DNA from: Cricetomys ansorgei
Lineage: Eukaryota; Chordata; Mammalia; Rodentia; Nesomyidae
Assembly (NCBI GenBank): GCA_026225945.1
Contig: JAMJFZ010000289.1
Coordinates: forward strand, 4,771,001 to 4,835,000
Length of the DNA: 64,000 nucleotides
Reading direction: 5' to 3'
The position numbers and the translations under genes are program-made. Positions 24,130 to 35,655 of the stretch are shown in pieces (position 1 is the first letter of the stretch; each line of letters opens with the position of its first letter). The notes under the pieces are model-generated. The model made no database searches, was not told the origin of the DNA, and was given only the letters and a program-made list of their open reading frames with translations.

Positions 24130-26925
24130 ACTTTTAAAAATAAACATGGCCCTTTGTGTATTACAATAAAGTCGGCTACCTTATGGCATTGTTTGGAACC
24201 TGGCTCACATTGGAGTACTTGACCTTAACTGCACATATCAACACAGACTTGTTTTTCATGCTATCTCACTAGTCAATTTTCACACACAGCCAATTTTCTT
24301 ACTTAATTTCTCTTACATTTCTGTTTGCCACCTGTATTTTGAGGCACATGCTAGTAAGGGAGTAAATGGTATTATGTCTCTAAGGCCAGATGAGAGCAGG
24401 CCTAGCTGCTACCAGGGAGAGAATTCAAGATGACTGATTTTAGTGAACAGAGGAGATGTGACTACTTGTCCTCATTCTTTCAGGATTTTATAAACAACAC
24501 TCTTAGAATGTCAAACAGATCTGAAGACTATCCCATAATATTTCTAGTCTCATTTTATGAAGAAACTTTAACAAGTTGTAGCTGTCATAAAGATCCACCT
24601 CATGTGACAGAATAAAGAACACAGCAACAAGATGTTAAGACTAGATCAGCAATTTATATATAACTGCCGTTTACGCCTATTTTTAAATTCTTGGTGGTGT
24701 GAACTATGGTTCCCAGTAATTTAAAGTGTGCGAATGTATGTCTGTGTCAGTTTAAGTTCTGGCTACATGATGGGTTTACTTAAATATTATGTCAAATGTT
24801 GAAAGGATACATCTAAACTACGTTAAAGAGAAATTATTTATTGTAATTCAAGCCTTAGATTAAGTAAAAACAGTAAGAAAGTCAACTGAATTTTATTTTT
24901 CATGATATATACTAATTAAGAAAGAAAAGTTTGTATCTGGTTGTCTTCTTCCAACCACCCTCCTTGGGCCACAGAAAAGTATATACATACACAAATTTGA
25001 TTTTTTTAAATGAATGAATCACCACTTGCTCAAAGTTCCAGCATGGTCTCCATTAGTAAATGTGAGACTGGCAGACAACATAATCATTGATATTATACTG
25101 TATTCAGAAATGCAAAGAGTCAAAAGAAAATCAAATTTAATACGGCCTTTTGTATAGCATTAATGTTATATGAAGTGTATCTTTCCATAAAATTGAAAGG
25201 TCATTTTATATTATCCATTTTGCTGAAGGGAAAAACAACCCAAATGAAAATTGAGCATTATTAATTAGAGGGTAAATTAAACCAGACTCAAAAAAATAGC
25301 ATCAAACAGGAAAACCATGGTACAATAGTAGTAATCAGATAATTCCTTTGATCATTCTGATAGAAACCAATACCAGCATAGTATGAATGAGCTTATTATG
25401 CCCAGTGTGTCATGTAAAAATGAAAATAAATGTTATCTGAAAGCCATTGCTAAGATCCATCAGAACCTAGAAATTACATCTTATCTTACTCCCATGTGCA
25501 TTATGCTAGGTTTAATGTGTATGAGGTTTTTTTTGGGGGGTGGGTAAAGAGGTTAAGTAATAAGCTCTCGAAGTATTTCTAACCCACTCTAGAAGAATAA
25601 AAATATAAACAAGTAATTTTAATCCCATCTATCCAGAAAGGATGCTTATAGGTTCTATTTAATATGTATTAATGTTAGAATTTTCTATCCTAATTCATTA
25701 CTATTCATAAGATTTTCATCATTATTTTTATTATATTTATTTGAAATCATTTAAGCAACCCAAGTGAAATGTGTGAATCCTATGTATTAAATTGGCAGCC
25801 AGTAGACATTTCAGTAGACAGCCAGTTACATACACTTTGCCTGTCATTTTGTAGTTAATAATGAGAGCTTATGCGCTTTGTCATGCTGTGAGTACCCAAG
25901 ATACTGACATGTACTTCTGAGATGGAAGACTGGAATTGAGATCAACACAGAAGTCTTTCTCTTTTAAAGAACTACAACTGTCCTTTCATTATGCACTTCA
26001 AAATTCTGCCTCTCTTCAAAGTCATCTGGACCCCCTAATCAACAGAAATATTGTTTCCGGTGATCTTGCATACACCCAAGGTGTAACAACTTGGGAAGTC
26101 TTTCCCTAGCTTTTCTGAATTTTCCAGAAATCTTAGAAATTTTCAGCCATTGCCACATCTGTGTTTGCAGCTGTGTGGGGACTTATCCAAAGCAAGGCTC
26201 CATGCAGGAAACAAGCAGGCATGAAAAAAAAAAAAAGAAAATACAGTTCAGAACTGCCAGGATGGTATGACAAGGTGCCAATTTGGACCAGTAAGGACAA
26301 GTTGTGAGCCCTTAATTTTTCAGGCTCTGAGACTTCCCAATTTCCGTTGGCCTCTGATCCTGACATTTTTTGACTGTACTAAGTAGTCAACGTGTACTGC
26401 CTTTACCTTCAGATGAATATCTTCAGATTTTGTCTATCACAAAGATTTTATCTTATGAATTCATCCACATAAAGATTGACGGCCTATGTCTACTCTGATT
26501 CACACTTACTGTATTTCCACCTACATGTGGTATGTAGGATACCACATTCACTCTTGTCTGTCAGTTATTCGAGGTTAGGAAACATGAACAAAATACTGCC
26601 ATAATCATGTCAATATGTGCTCTGTGCTTAGTGTAGGATCTGGCCACTAGTGATAATTAAGGATAATTACTCATAGTATTGGGGAAATGTTTTAATGTAT
26701 ATTTTTATACTTATAATGTAAATGTTTTCATATACACTTGTAAATAGCAATAATGGATTTGTAATTAGATATTAAAATCAGCATGAATGTATACACATAA
26801 AATATTCCATCACCTTATTTACATAATAATCAATATATTTACAAAGATTTCAGCTCAGTAAGTTGAACATAGATTGATCTTATCAGCTAGCAATTCTATT
26901 GCTAGGTGGTAATCAAATATTAAAA
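24130..26925. other. Unclassified AT-rich DNA, repeat-poor
   Basis: Nearly 2.8 kb without a repeat I can name, apart from a G-run near 25530 and a short poly-A at 26225-26240. Open frames at 24430-24615 and 26133-26366 have no recognisable domain and no exon context. Confidence 0.4.
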
Positions 26926-26927
26926 AT

Positions 26928-27065
26928 GGCTGGGCATGGAGTAATTCCTGGAGTACTTCCCAGTACTCATGAAACAAGACAGACAGATTTATATAGTGAG
27001 TTCAATCATAGTCAGGGCTATGTAGAGAGGAGACCATATCAACAACAACAGCAAAAAAAAAATAA
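26928..27065 (+). repeat. B1 SINE, diverged
   Basis: Starts 'ggctgggcatggagtaattc', includes 'cccagtactcatgaaacaag', 'acagacagatttatatagtg' and 'cagggctatgtagagaggag', and ends in 'caacaacaacagcaaaaaaa'. Confidence 0.75.
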
Positions 27066-27074
27066 AAGAATATA

Positions 27075-27815
27075 AAAGAGATTAAAAACAAATATTTGCA
27101 AACAATTTGTACACAAACCTTTACAGTAGCACATTTCAAATAAGCAAAAGGCAGAAACACCTCTTTTTTTTTAACCAATTAATAAATGTAACATCATCTC
27201 TATAGTTGGTATTATTCATTTTTAAAAATAAATTTATAAATATACAGGTGGCCAATAATTATCTTTTGAAATGCTCACCATCCTTAGCCATCAGGTAAAT
27301 ACAAATTAAAACTACTTTTAGATTCTATCTCATCCTGCTATAAATGATTGTCATCAAAAATACAAATGCTGCTGATAATGTGGAGGAAAGAAACCCTTAT
27401 TCATTGGCAAATGGCACAATGCAAAAGGCAAAGCCACTATGGAAATCAATGAGGAGAATTCTCAAAACCTAAAAATACAACTACAGAGGAATAGCTACAC
27501 CACTTTGGGTACATTCCCAAAGGACTATATATCCTGCTGTACTGATATACTCTTGTTTATGTTCATTGATACGCTAGACACAGTGCCCAGGAAATGGAAG
27601 CAGTCATATGTCCTTCAACTGATGGAAAAATGGATAGGGAAAAAATAATTAAATGTAGTTTGCATGCATAATGGAATGTTATTCAGCTATAAAAATATAA
27701 AATATAAAATAATTTTGTTAGAAAGGTTAATGTTATATTGAGATAATACATAATAATACAGACACAGAAAGACAAACACCCAATATTCTCTCTATTTCTC
27801 TCTTTATCTCTCTGC
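27075..27815 (+). mobile_element. L1 ORF2 3' end and 3' UTR start
   Basis: A continuous run of ORF2 landmarks: 'atgctcaccatccttagcca', 'cagccactatggaaatcaat' in the variant 'gccactatggaaatcaatga', 'tgggtacattcccaaaggac', 'cctgctgtactgatatactc', 'caggaaatggaagcagtcat', 'taatggaatgttattcagct' and 'gacacagaaagacaaacacc'. A 69-codon open frame at 27439-27648 falls in this segment but is only a residue. The reading frame is broken before and after. Confidence 0.85.
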
Positions 27816-27861
27816 ACAAATCCTATCTTCTAATTGTTTTGTGAGGTTTGTTTATATTTAA

Positions 27862-27867
27862 GTATGT

Positions 27868-27914
<47 letters not shown>
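27862..27914. repeat. (TG)n microsatellite
   Basis: 'gtatgtgtgtatgtgtgtgt' leads into an uninterrupted TG run. Confidence 0.97.
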
Positions 27915-27915
<1 letters not shown>

Positions 27916-28039
27916 AAGTACCCTTGGAGGCTAGAAGATCCTTGGATTTTTCTAACGCTGGAGATACAGGAGGTTATGAAATGAATTTGGGTCCATTGGC
28001 GATCAGTTAACCAATGGAGCCATCCTTCCAGCCCCAACC
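27915..28039 (-). repeat. B2/B3 SINE, antisense
   Basis: The plus strand ends 'ccaatggagccatccttcca' then 'gcccc', the reverse of a B2/B3 head, preceded by 'ggagatacaggaggttatga', the reverse of the 'aaccatctgtaactcc' block. The TG run to its left probably grew from the CA-rich SINE tail. Confidence 0.7.
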
Positions 28040-28051
28040 TCTACTTCATTC

Positions 28052-28113
28052 ATTCTCTCCCTCTCCCTCTCCCTCCCTCCCTCCATCCCCCTCCCCTCCC
28101 CTCCTCTCTCTCT

Positions 28114-28184
<71 letters not shown>

Positions 28185-28185
28185 C
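28052..28185. repeat. (CCCT)n/(CT)n/(CA)n compound microsatellite
   Basis: Successive blocks of ccctct, cccctc, a long uninterrupted CT run from about 28120 to 28167, and an ACAC run. Long open frames on both strands here encode Ser/Leu or Arg/Glu repeats and are not genes. Confidence 0.97.
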
Positions 28186-28461
28186 TGAAAACAAATGAAC
28201 ACCCACTCAAAAGTTGGAACACAAAATACTGTCTGTGGAGTGATACTTGGGAATCAAAGAGATGGGAGACAGGATCAGGCTTGGGGAGAATCATCCAAAC
28301 TATATGAAAATGACCTAAAGGTTTACCTTTTGCTTAAGAGAATGTTTTAAGAGTAAAAAAAAAAAAGAAACATATATAAAGGTCACCTATAATTCAATGC
28401 AAATGAAGTATCTAGATTACTAAAATACATAGAGCTAGAGATGGAAAAATTATTGTGTTTT

Positions 28462-28791
28462 TGTAGATGTACACCACTGTGGCAGCTCAGCAAATAGGAC
28501 AAGCAGGCATTTTCATACATGGAAGCCCTGCCAGACCTCACCAGAGGGAACCACTATCATGGTCAGTTACCAAACTCACAGTGAAAACCCAAGCCTCTCA
28601 GCTCAGGAGTATTTATTCTTTCAGAACTCCTTAGGTGTTCTACTGGTACCACGTGCAGATCATACACAATTAAACAATCCCCACAGAAATCTAACACCTG
28701 CAAACAATGCAAAATGCCAAGAACCTAGGCATCCCTTTTCCCAGCAGTGCACAATTAGTTTATACATAACTAAAAACAGACTTTCACAACA
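28462..28791 (-). mobile_element. Solo LTR, mys-like ERV family (copy 2)
   Basis: On the plus strand it runs from 'tgtagatgtacaccactgtg' to '...ctttcacaaca', 330 bp. It includes the family core 'ctgccagacctcaccagagg', the reverse poly(A) signal 'tttattctttcagaactcct', 'tacacaattaaacaatcccc' and 'aagaacctaggcatcc'. Neither flank resembles family internal sequence, so it is a solo LTR. No convincing target duplication is visible. The small open frames in it are spurious. Confidence 0.75.
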
Positions 28792-29664
28792 CACTATTTT
28801 TTCAGAGAATAGGTAGTCATTACATGGGGAAATTGCTTTGGGGGGAAATGGATACATTTGAGTTCTAGACATAATGGCTTCATAGCATTGTAAGTTCACT
28901 AAAAATTATCTCGTTGTGCACTCTAAAATAAGTGAAGTGGTAAACTCTTGGTTAGTTATATTTTACTACAACAAAATATGTATACCAGAGTTATATTTTT
29001 AAAACACAGATTTTAAAGAATACAAGATCTGAAACTCAGACTATGTTGTCTAATGTTATTTACCAGTTATCTTTTGATGACTTGCCTTTTAAAGAAAACT
29101 CTCAAGGAAGTGCTGAATGATCTATATTAATGAAAACAAAATCAGTTATTCCGCTAGTCAAATGTAATTTGGAATCTTTCACAGCCCACGCCTCCCTCAT
29201 TTTTCATATTAACTGGAGTTGTTAATACAAATATTACTAAATATGGTAAATCTTAACATTTTCTTTGATGAAGTTAACTTTATCAAAACAACCATTGTAA
29301 TTTTCATGTGTTAACAAGATTATTGTTATGCAAACTTGTGTCACTGAAGAGTATTGTTGTGATCTAATACTGTGAATGACAGACTCATGAACACCACAAA
29401 GCGAACAATAAATAATGTTGCAAGTCAGCCATGAAGTCTCTGCTGAGAGATCTTACCTGAATCTAGCCATGGGCATAGAAAGGGTGAAAAAGTTCTCAGA
29501 GCACAAGAAGTTGGGATGAGATGGTTAGCTTCCTAGGTGTCTGGACAAGATGAAATCACTCAAACTTTCCTTCTATCCTTTGGAATGATTGACAAAGATA
29601 GAAAGATAGCAGATGTCCTGCAATGTCTAATTATACCTACTCACAAGTCTTCAAAACTCTGGCT

Positions 29665-29845
29665 GAAGTTCTATTTTTTTTTTTTTTTTTGGCTTTTTGA
29701 GATAAGGTTTCTCTGTTGTAACTCTGGCTGTCCTGGAACTCACTCTGTAAAACAGACTGGTCTCAGACTCACAGAGATCCACCTGCTTCTGCCTCCCGAA
29801 TGCTGGGATTAAAGGCATAAGCCACCACCACTCAGCAGAAGTTCT
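29665..29845 (-). repeat. B1 SINE, antisense, with target duplications
   Basis: Full-length B1 at 29673-29837: T-run, 'gagataaggtttctctgttg', 'gctgtcctggaactcactct', 'cagactggtctcagactcac', 'gcctcccgaatgctgggatt', 'aaaggcataagccaccacca'. It is flanked by the direct repeat gaagttct at 29665-29672 and 29838-29845. Preservation of the target duplication and few substitutions make it one of the youngest SINEs in the window. Confidence 0.95.
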
Positions 29846-30349
29846 TGCTAAAAGACAAATATTTTCAAATCTCTTGTGACAATATAAAGAATTGTGCTGC
29901 ATCAGCATGATTCCAAGTACTGTTGGGACACTTATTATGTAAGAATTCACTTCATCCTGACAATCATTCTATAAGACTTTTGTGACCTCTGAAATATCTG
30001 CCTTTTCAAATTTAGGAAAATCAAACTTTGAATTACCACTACCGCCCCCCCTCCCAATGATTCCCCCTTGTACCAGGGGAACAAGTATTTTTCCAGTAAT
30101 TGACAAGTATTGCTTTCCACTCACCACCCTTTCATTTCATTTGATGGATTGTTTAGCAGGGTGAGTGAATGGACCACCATCTTCATATGTCTCCTGTTTT
30201 CTTGCACATGGTTGTGTTTTACTTAGTGAGTGCATCTTCCTACTGCACAGCAGAATTATATAGTATGGCTGGGCAGAACTATTTTTTGTTTAGTTATAAA
30301 AGGCATGTGGGCTAAATATCATCATTGTATTAAAAGCTTTATAAACATA

Positions 30350-30755
30350 TGTACTGGTTAGGTTTTTTTGTTTGTCAATTTGTCACAGAATAGAGACACA
30401 TGGGAGGGCCTCATTGAGGAGTTGCTTCCATTAGCTTAGCCTATTGTAATGTCTGTGAGGCATTTTCTTGATTAATGACATATATGGGGTAGAGGGGAGC
30501 AGCCCAGTGTGGGCAGAACCACTCCTGGGCAGGATGCCCTGGCTGATATAAGCAAAATGGCTGAGTACAAGAAAGGTAAGCAAGACAGTTAGTAGCCTTC
30601 CTCCATGAGGCCTCCTTCTCCCACCCTACTTCCCTTGCCCTGGCTTCTCTCAATGATAGACTGTGACTGGAAAGATTCAGTCAATGGATCATTTCCTCCC
30701 CAACTTGTTTTAGTCATTGTGTTTTACCACAGAACAGAAAGCAAACTAGGATATA
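30350..30755 (+). mobile_element. MaLR-type (MTD-like) solo LTR
   Basis: Sense orientation. It starts near 'tgtactggttagg' and continues with 'gtcaatttgtcaca', 'ggcattttcttgattaatga', 'cagtgtgggcagaaccactc', a TATA-like 'ctgatataagcaaaatggct', 'tctcaatgatagactgtgac' and 'tttcctccccaacttgtttt'. This is the reverse complement of the family at 9531 and 62493. The 5' end is slightly degraded. Confidence 0.75.
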
Positions 30756-30804
30756 TAGTTTTATTTCAATAGAATAAACCTGGATAAAAAAAAATAGATG
30801 AATT

Positions 30805-30955
30805 TGCCAGACAGTAGTGACACACTCCTTTAATCCCAGCACTCAGAAAGCAGAGGCAGCTGGATCTCTGTGAGTTTGAGGCCAGTCTGGTTTACAGAGT
30901 GAGTTCCAGGACAGTGAAAGTTATAACAGGGAGTACTTGTCTCGAAAACAAATAA
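30805..30955 (+). repeat. B1 SINE
   Basis: 'gccagacagtagtgacacac', 'tcctttaatcccagcactca', 'gcagaggcagctggatctct', 'gaggccagtctggtttacag' and 'gagttccaggacagtgaaag' in order, ending 'tgtctcgaaaacaaataacc'. Almost complete. Confidence 0.9.
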
Positions 30956-31117
30956 CCAAACATTAAAGAGAATGGAAGAATTATATGGATATGCTTGTTA
31001 ACTGTAAATAATTTTCTTTTCAACATTCCAATGACATTTTGCCTATGTACTGCCCATGAGTGACACTTGCAGTTGTTCATTTATTAAACACACATCTTGG
31101 AATTTAAAGTTTTATTT

Positions 31118-31235
31118 TGCAGGTGTGATGTTCTACAACTGTTATGTCAGTATTCTGGCTAAAGCAGGATTGGAGTAGGTTTATAGCCAGTCTGGACCAT
31201 ATACAGACACTCTGTCTCAAAATGCCAAAAAATAA
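31118..31235 (+). repeat. B1-type SINE, diverged
   Basis: 'gcaggtgtgatgttctacaa', 'gctaaagcaggattggagta', 'tatagccagtctggaccata' and 'acactctgtctcaaaatgcc' follow the B1 order with much divergence; the A-rich tail is present. Confidence 0.6.
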
Positions 31236-31508
31236 AATTTTAGTGATTTTAGTAATATTACTAAGTATTTAATATTTTCATACTGTGATTTTGATTTTCT
31301 TTCTTTAATAACTTATGACACTGTGCATTTTCCCATGGGCTTATATTTTATTATATTTTATTTATATAACTTAATTCATGAAATACCTAGTAAAATAATG
31401 CATAATTTGAATTTCTTGGTTCCACATAAAAGTTGTACAATTCTTTATATATTATATTAATAGATACTTCACCACATACAGGGATTTCACCAATACTTAA
31501 TGATAACA

Positions 31509-31516
31509 TATATATG

Positions 31517-31556
<40 letters not shown>

Positions 31557-31580
31557 CACACACACACATACATACACACT
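31509..31580. repeat. (TA)n(CA)n microsatellite
   Basis: An uninterrupted TA run of about 30 bp preceded by 'atatgtatgtatatat' and followed by 'catacacacacacacataca'. Confidence 0.95.
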
Positions 31581-31799
31581 AGTGGTTTTTGAAAACTTTT
31601 AAAAAATCTTAATGAGTCATTTCCTTTTTAAATATTTTGAAATTTTTTATATGCAATCTAGTCAGGTGCCAGTTCCAAAGTCACACCTTTTTTCTCATCA
31701 TTCTCTCCAAGTTTTGAATGTTTAGTAGGAGCAAAATAAAGACGAGAGTTTGTCTCATGGTATTACAAAGATGTCTGTTGTCTACTGTTTGAATAATTT

Positions 31800-31960
31800 C
31801 TGAAGAAAAGCCTTCTTCTTCCCTCCCTCCTTCCTTCTGTCCCTTGCACCCTTCCTACCCTTCTCTTTCTTTCGCCCACCTCTATGCATTGACTGTTCTT
31901 TCTTGGTCTGCTTCAATACTATTTCTCTCACTCCCTGACTGTCCCTCACTCCCTCTATTC
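31800..31960. repeat. Pyrimidine-rich tract
   Basis: Strong C/T bias on the plus strand with cctccttcc- and tctttctttc-type units. The Lys/Arg/Glu-rich open frame on the other strand at 31782-32081 results from it. Confidence 0.7.
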
Positions 31961-32480
31961 CTATTATGACACTTCTTTTAAATACTGATATGTTAAAAAA
32001 TATATATTCCTCTTCTCTGGATTCTTTATGTTTTTGTACATGCACATATATACATTTATCTAATATGGATTCCTTTTTCATCTCTAATTTTGTTAATTTG
32101 GATAGTCTCTCTCTCTCTGCCTTTTATTTAATTTGGATAAGGGCATGCCAATCTTACTGATTTTCTCCAAGAACTAACTCTTTGCTTTATTGATTATTTG
32201 TGGATTTTTTGTTTGTTTGTTTGTTTGTTTGGTTTTATTTATTTCAGTGCTGAGTTTGGTTATTTCTTGCTCTCCATTCCTTTTTGGTGTTATTTTTTCT
32301 TTCAGTTCTAGAGCTTTCAAAAGTGTTGTTAAGTTACTAGTACAAGATCCTTTTGAACTTTTTAGTATTTTTCAGGTGTATTTCATTACGCTTTGGTCTT
32401 TTTCCTAAGATTAGCCCTTTTCAGAAAAAAAAAAAATCTTTATGTTCTTTAAATTGTTCCTGTATTTGTTTTTAAGCTTA
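31960..32480 (-). mobile_element. L1 ORF2 fragment, antisense
   Basis: 'tctaattttgttaatttgga', 'ttaatttggataagggcatg', 'cttactgattttctccaaga', 'ctttgctttattgattattt', 'ttcagtgctgagtttggtta' and 'ttctagagctttcaaaagtg' match L1 ORF2 read backwards, between endonuclease and reverse transcriptase. A TTTG repeat at 32205-32230 lies within. Open frames here are residual. Confidence 0.8.
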
Positions 32481-32484
32481 GTTC

Positions 32485-33150
32485 AGCATGTCTTGAGAAA
32501 CATTTGCACTGAGACTGTCTTAGCTCAAGATGAAAGCAGTGCCTTTCCCTGAACTCTTCCTGATACATCTTTCCACTTTGGCAAGCTGATGCATATTTCC
32601 TCCCCAGTCTCACATGAAATCTAGATGCTTTTATCATCTTTCCTGAGTCCCTTCCCTTATTTCAAGAATGTACAAGGCAGCATCAAGTGAGAGAGTAAGT
32701 GGAATCTCTGCAGATCTCTCTGTGGAGCTCACTCTCCTGGTCCACCCTGCAAAAGTCTAGTTTCTTTGACTTCCCAAAATTTGGTCATGACTACTTCAAC
32801 TGACCAAGATGCTGGGTGCCACATAGGTACTTTTCTTTTATTGGCCCAGAAGCGATGTAGAATATTGGTGGGCATAATTGAGGATACATCTGTTATGTTT
32901 CAGTCATCATGGAGATAATATCCCTGTGTTGTCTGTTGTTAAATGCCTGAAAAATTATGTAATTTGTCTGGGATATTGTGTCTTAAAGCAGAAAAGTCTT
33001 TGTTATTCCACCCCATCCAGAAAATATAGATGCATTTAACCTTACAGAGTGTAAGATATTACAAGAAAACAAAAGAGACAAGTACTCTTTTGGGTGGGGT
33101 TATACTTTATACTAAAATTCCAAGTATATTTGTAATTATAAAAACAATTG
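32485..33150. other. Unclassified DNA
   Basis: No named repeat or gene. The part up to about 32700 could be a further L1 remnant but shows no clear landmark. Confidence 0.4.
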
Positions 33151-33154
33151 AATT

Positions 33155-33388
33155 AGGGGCTAGAGCTTTGGATCTTCCATGAAGAGTACTGGACTGGGTC
33201 CAAGTGTGAGAACTTGATTGATTCTCATCACCCACATAGTAGTTCATAACCATCTAGAACTCCAATTCCAGTTTCTCCAATACCCTCTTTAGTTCTCCAA
33301 GTGCAAGGTATGCAGGTGGTTTACAGACATAATACAGGCAAATTATCCCCATATAAAACTAAAACTAAAAATAAATAATAATAATATT
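33155..33388 (+). repeat. B2 SINE, diverged
   Basis: 'aggggctagagctttggatc', 'gattctcatcacccacatag', 'tagttcataaccatctagaa' and 'ctccaattccagtttctcca' match B2 in order, with a tail of 'aaactaaaaataaataataa'. Confidence 0.8.
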
Positions 33389-33904
33389 TGGTGGTAGAAA
33401 AATGTTCTCAGTATTGAAAACAAGACAAAAGATAGATTCATAGAGAATGAGACCTAAGCAAAGAAAGATTATTTTCCAAAGTAAACATAAGTTAAACATA
33501 TCTTATTATGAATATTTTTCATTTTGAAAAAACTGAATGAAAATAATTTTTTATTAATGATGCATTTTCCATTTAATACATGAAAATCAATATACTTTTT
33601 GGAGGTTGCATTTTATTACTTATCTGTAATCCATTTTCTTGTGTTATGAAAAGAGTGACTATACCAGCTCTATTGAAGCTCATATATGGTGTGAAGCCAT
33701 TCCTTAATTGAAATATGAGATCTATAGATTAGATTATTGTATTTTATATGATCAAAAGCAAGAATTATATAGAATAGACAAAAAAATGACAGGCAACTTA
33801 TAAGTATGAAGTAACTGAAAATATGTGTCAGGGAGAGAAAAATATGTACTTCTTACAAGAAGGTCTATGTATGATATTTAAGCACACTGTCTAGTCTGGT
33901 AGCC

Positions 33905-34290
33905 AACATCCAGAGCTGTATTTTAGTCTATTTTTTATTACTCTACAAATTAGTCATGTTATATCACAAAAGGGTTTATTTGGGCCTCTATATTCATGAA
34001 TATGGATTCATGATTCAATTGCCATGTTGATTTGGACATGCAGGGTCACAGAATTACTAGTGATCAGAAATTATGAGTAAAGGGGGTTCCACTCTCCTCT
34101 TCAAGGAAACCCCCAACATCCAGAGGCTAAAATGTTCCATAATCTCCTAACAGTCACCCTGGACACATATATTTAATACTTGGTCCTCTGGAATAAAAAC
34201 TTAAGGAAGGCAGAGACATATGTAAAGTAGAATGTCTGGTAAGTGTTAGTGAGAGGATTAATGTCCTTCTATGAGCCTGCACGAACCACA
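33905..34290 (-). mobile_element. Old rodent LTR-type repeat, antisense (MaLR-like?)
   Basis: 'tatatcacaaaagggtttat', 'gacatgcagggtcacagaat', 'cctcttcaaggaaacccc', 'aatctcctaacagtcaccct' and 'aatacttggtcct' follow the same layout as rodent LTR repeats that begin with a 'ctattgctgtgataaa...' block. Divergence is high and ends are unclear. Confidence 0.4.
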
Positions 34291-35530
34291 GGTCACTATA
34301 AACAGAAAACTTTTATAATAGCAGCACAGTATCAGAAACCATACAGTAAAGACAAAGTGGTTCCAACAACAGCAGAGTAGCTACCCATACATACAACAGA
34401 GCCTTTGCTATTCACTCTCTAGTAATCTGAAGGCACAATATGGAATAGTCAAACATTTCTGATAGTGAAACATGTAGTCATTCAAGTCAGTTTGAATAAA
34501 TGTTAAATGAACAGTCTTTTGTCTAATTTAAAAGATTTAGCTGATGTAGTGAATTTTCAATCATAAAACAAAGCGTAATTAATGTAGTTAATACTACCAC
34601 TTCTATAACTTTGAAAGTACAAAATTGATTGGTATTTGTATGTACCTCTATATTTTTTAATGCTATTTGGGTTTATTTTATTTGTATCAGAACTAGAAAA
34701 AAAATCACTATTTTTTTTTTTCGTCAGAAAACAGGGTAGATAGCACCATTAAGGGAAATAGTGACTAGAACACAAATATATTGTGAAGAAAAATTAACAT
34801 GAATTTGGAATAGATTGTTTTCCAAGACCTGTAAAATCCTTCTGGAGATTTCCCATGGGCAAGAACGTACTCCCAAATGCATATAATAATGAGAACATTT
34901 AAATGAACATAATATATCTTGAGAAATAAAGTATTATACAATACACGGACATATTTATTAGAGTCTTTTAATTTTGAGACTGAACCAATAGGGAAAAGAT
35001 GTTGGGAAGTGGATATTGAACTTCAGAAGTATTGGACTGGACCAGCATAGACACTAGGGTCTTGTGGCACCTCTACTAACTAATGGATGCTTCCTATTTC
35101 TCATGAGGAACTCTCCCTTTCCTGGCTCCATTTTAATCTATATTTTTTCCCCTGTAAAGATATCTTTCAAGGCTTCACGTTGCAAGAGATATTATCATAT
35201 TTGCCGTTTGACTGCCCTGAATCATTTGTCCATCTGTGATCACAGGAGCTTCAGTGCTCTAGTTGGCCTACACTGGGTCAACTGCCCACCCCTAACCTCA
35301 GTTCATGTGAGGTTCATGAATCTGATTTGGGTGCAAAGCACAAATATATGATGTTAAGCAGCAAAGCAGGCAAAAGTGCCACATGGAAATACCTATTGGG
35401 AAGTAGCAAAATTTGAGAGATCAGCATGAAATTGAATAGCAAAACCAAAGGTAAACAAACCAGCAAAACCCAATGTAGACATTAGAGAAATGTGGGATGT
35501 GGGGAAAGCAGGAGAGAATACTGTCTCAGA
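34291..35530. other. Unclassified AT-rich DNA
   Basis: No named repeat or exon. The open frame at 35064-35351 is unremarkable. Confidence 0.4.
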
Positions 35531-35536
35531 AGTCAA

Positions 35537-35538
35537 AA

Positions 35539-35611
<73 letters not shown>

Positions 35612-35655
35612 GGAAAAGAAAAAAGAATAAAAAGGAAAAAAATTTAAAAAAAGGT
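35537..35655. repeat. A-run plus (GA)n microsatellite and A/G-rich tail
   Basis: 'gtcaaaaaaaaaaaa' followed by about 58 bp of AG repeat, then 'gaaaaggaaaagaaaaaaga' and more A/G. The Arg/Glu-repeat and Ser/Leu-repeat open frames on the two strands are artefacts. Confidence 0.97.

Noticed and set aside
28003..28307. Open frames on both strands with Ser/Leu and Arg/Glu repeats
   Set aside because: They are the two strands of a CT/CA microsatellite. The same applies to 35393-35838, 39447-39695 and 19741-19965.
28450..28800. Target duplication around LTR copy 2
   Set aside because: The best pairings match at only four of six bases and depend on where the LTR end is placed.
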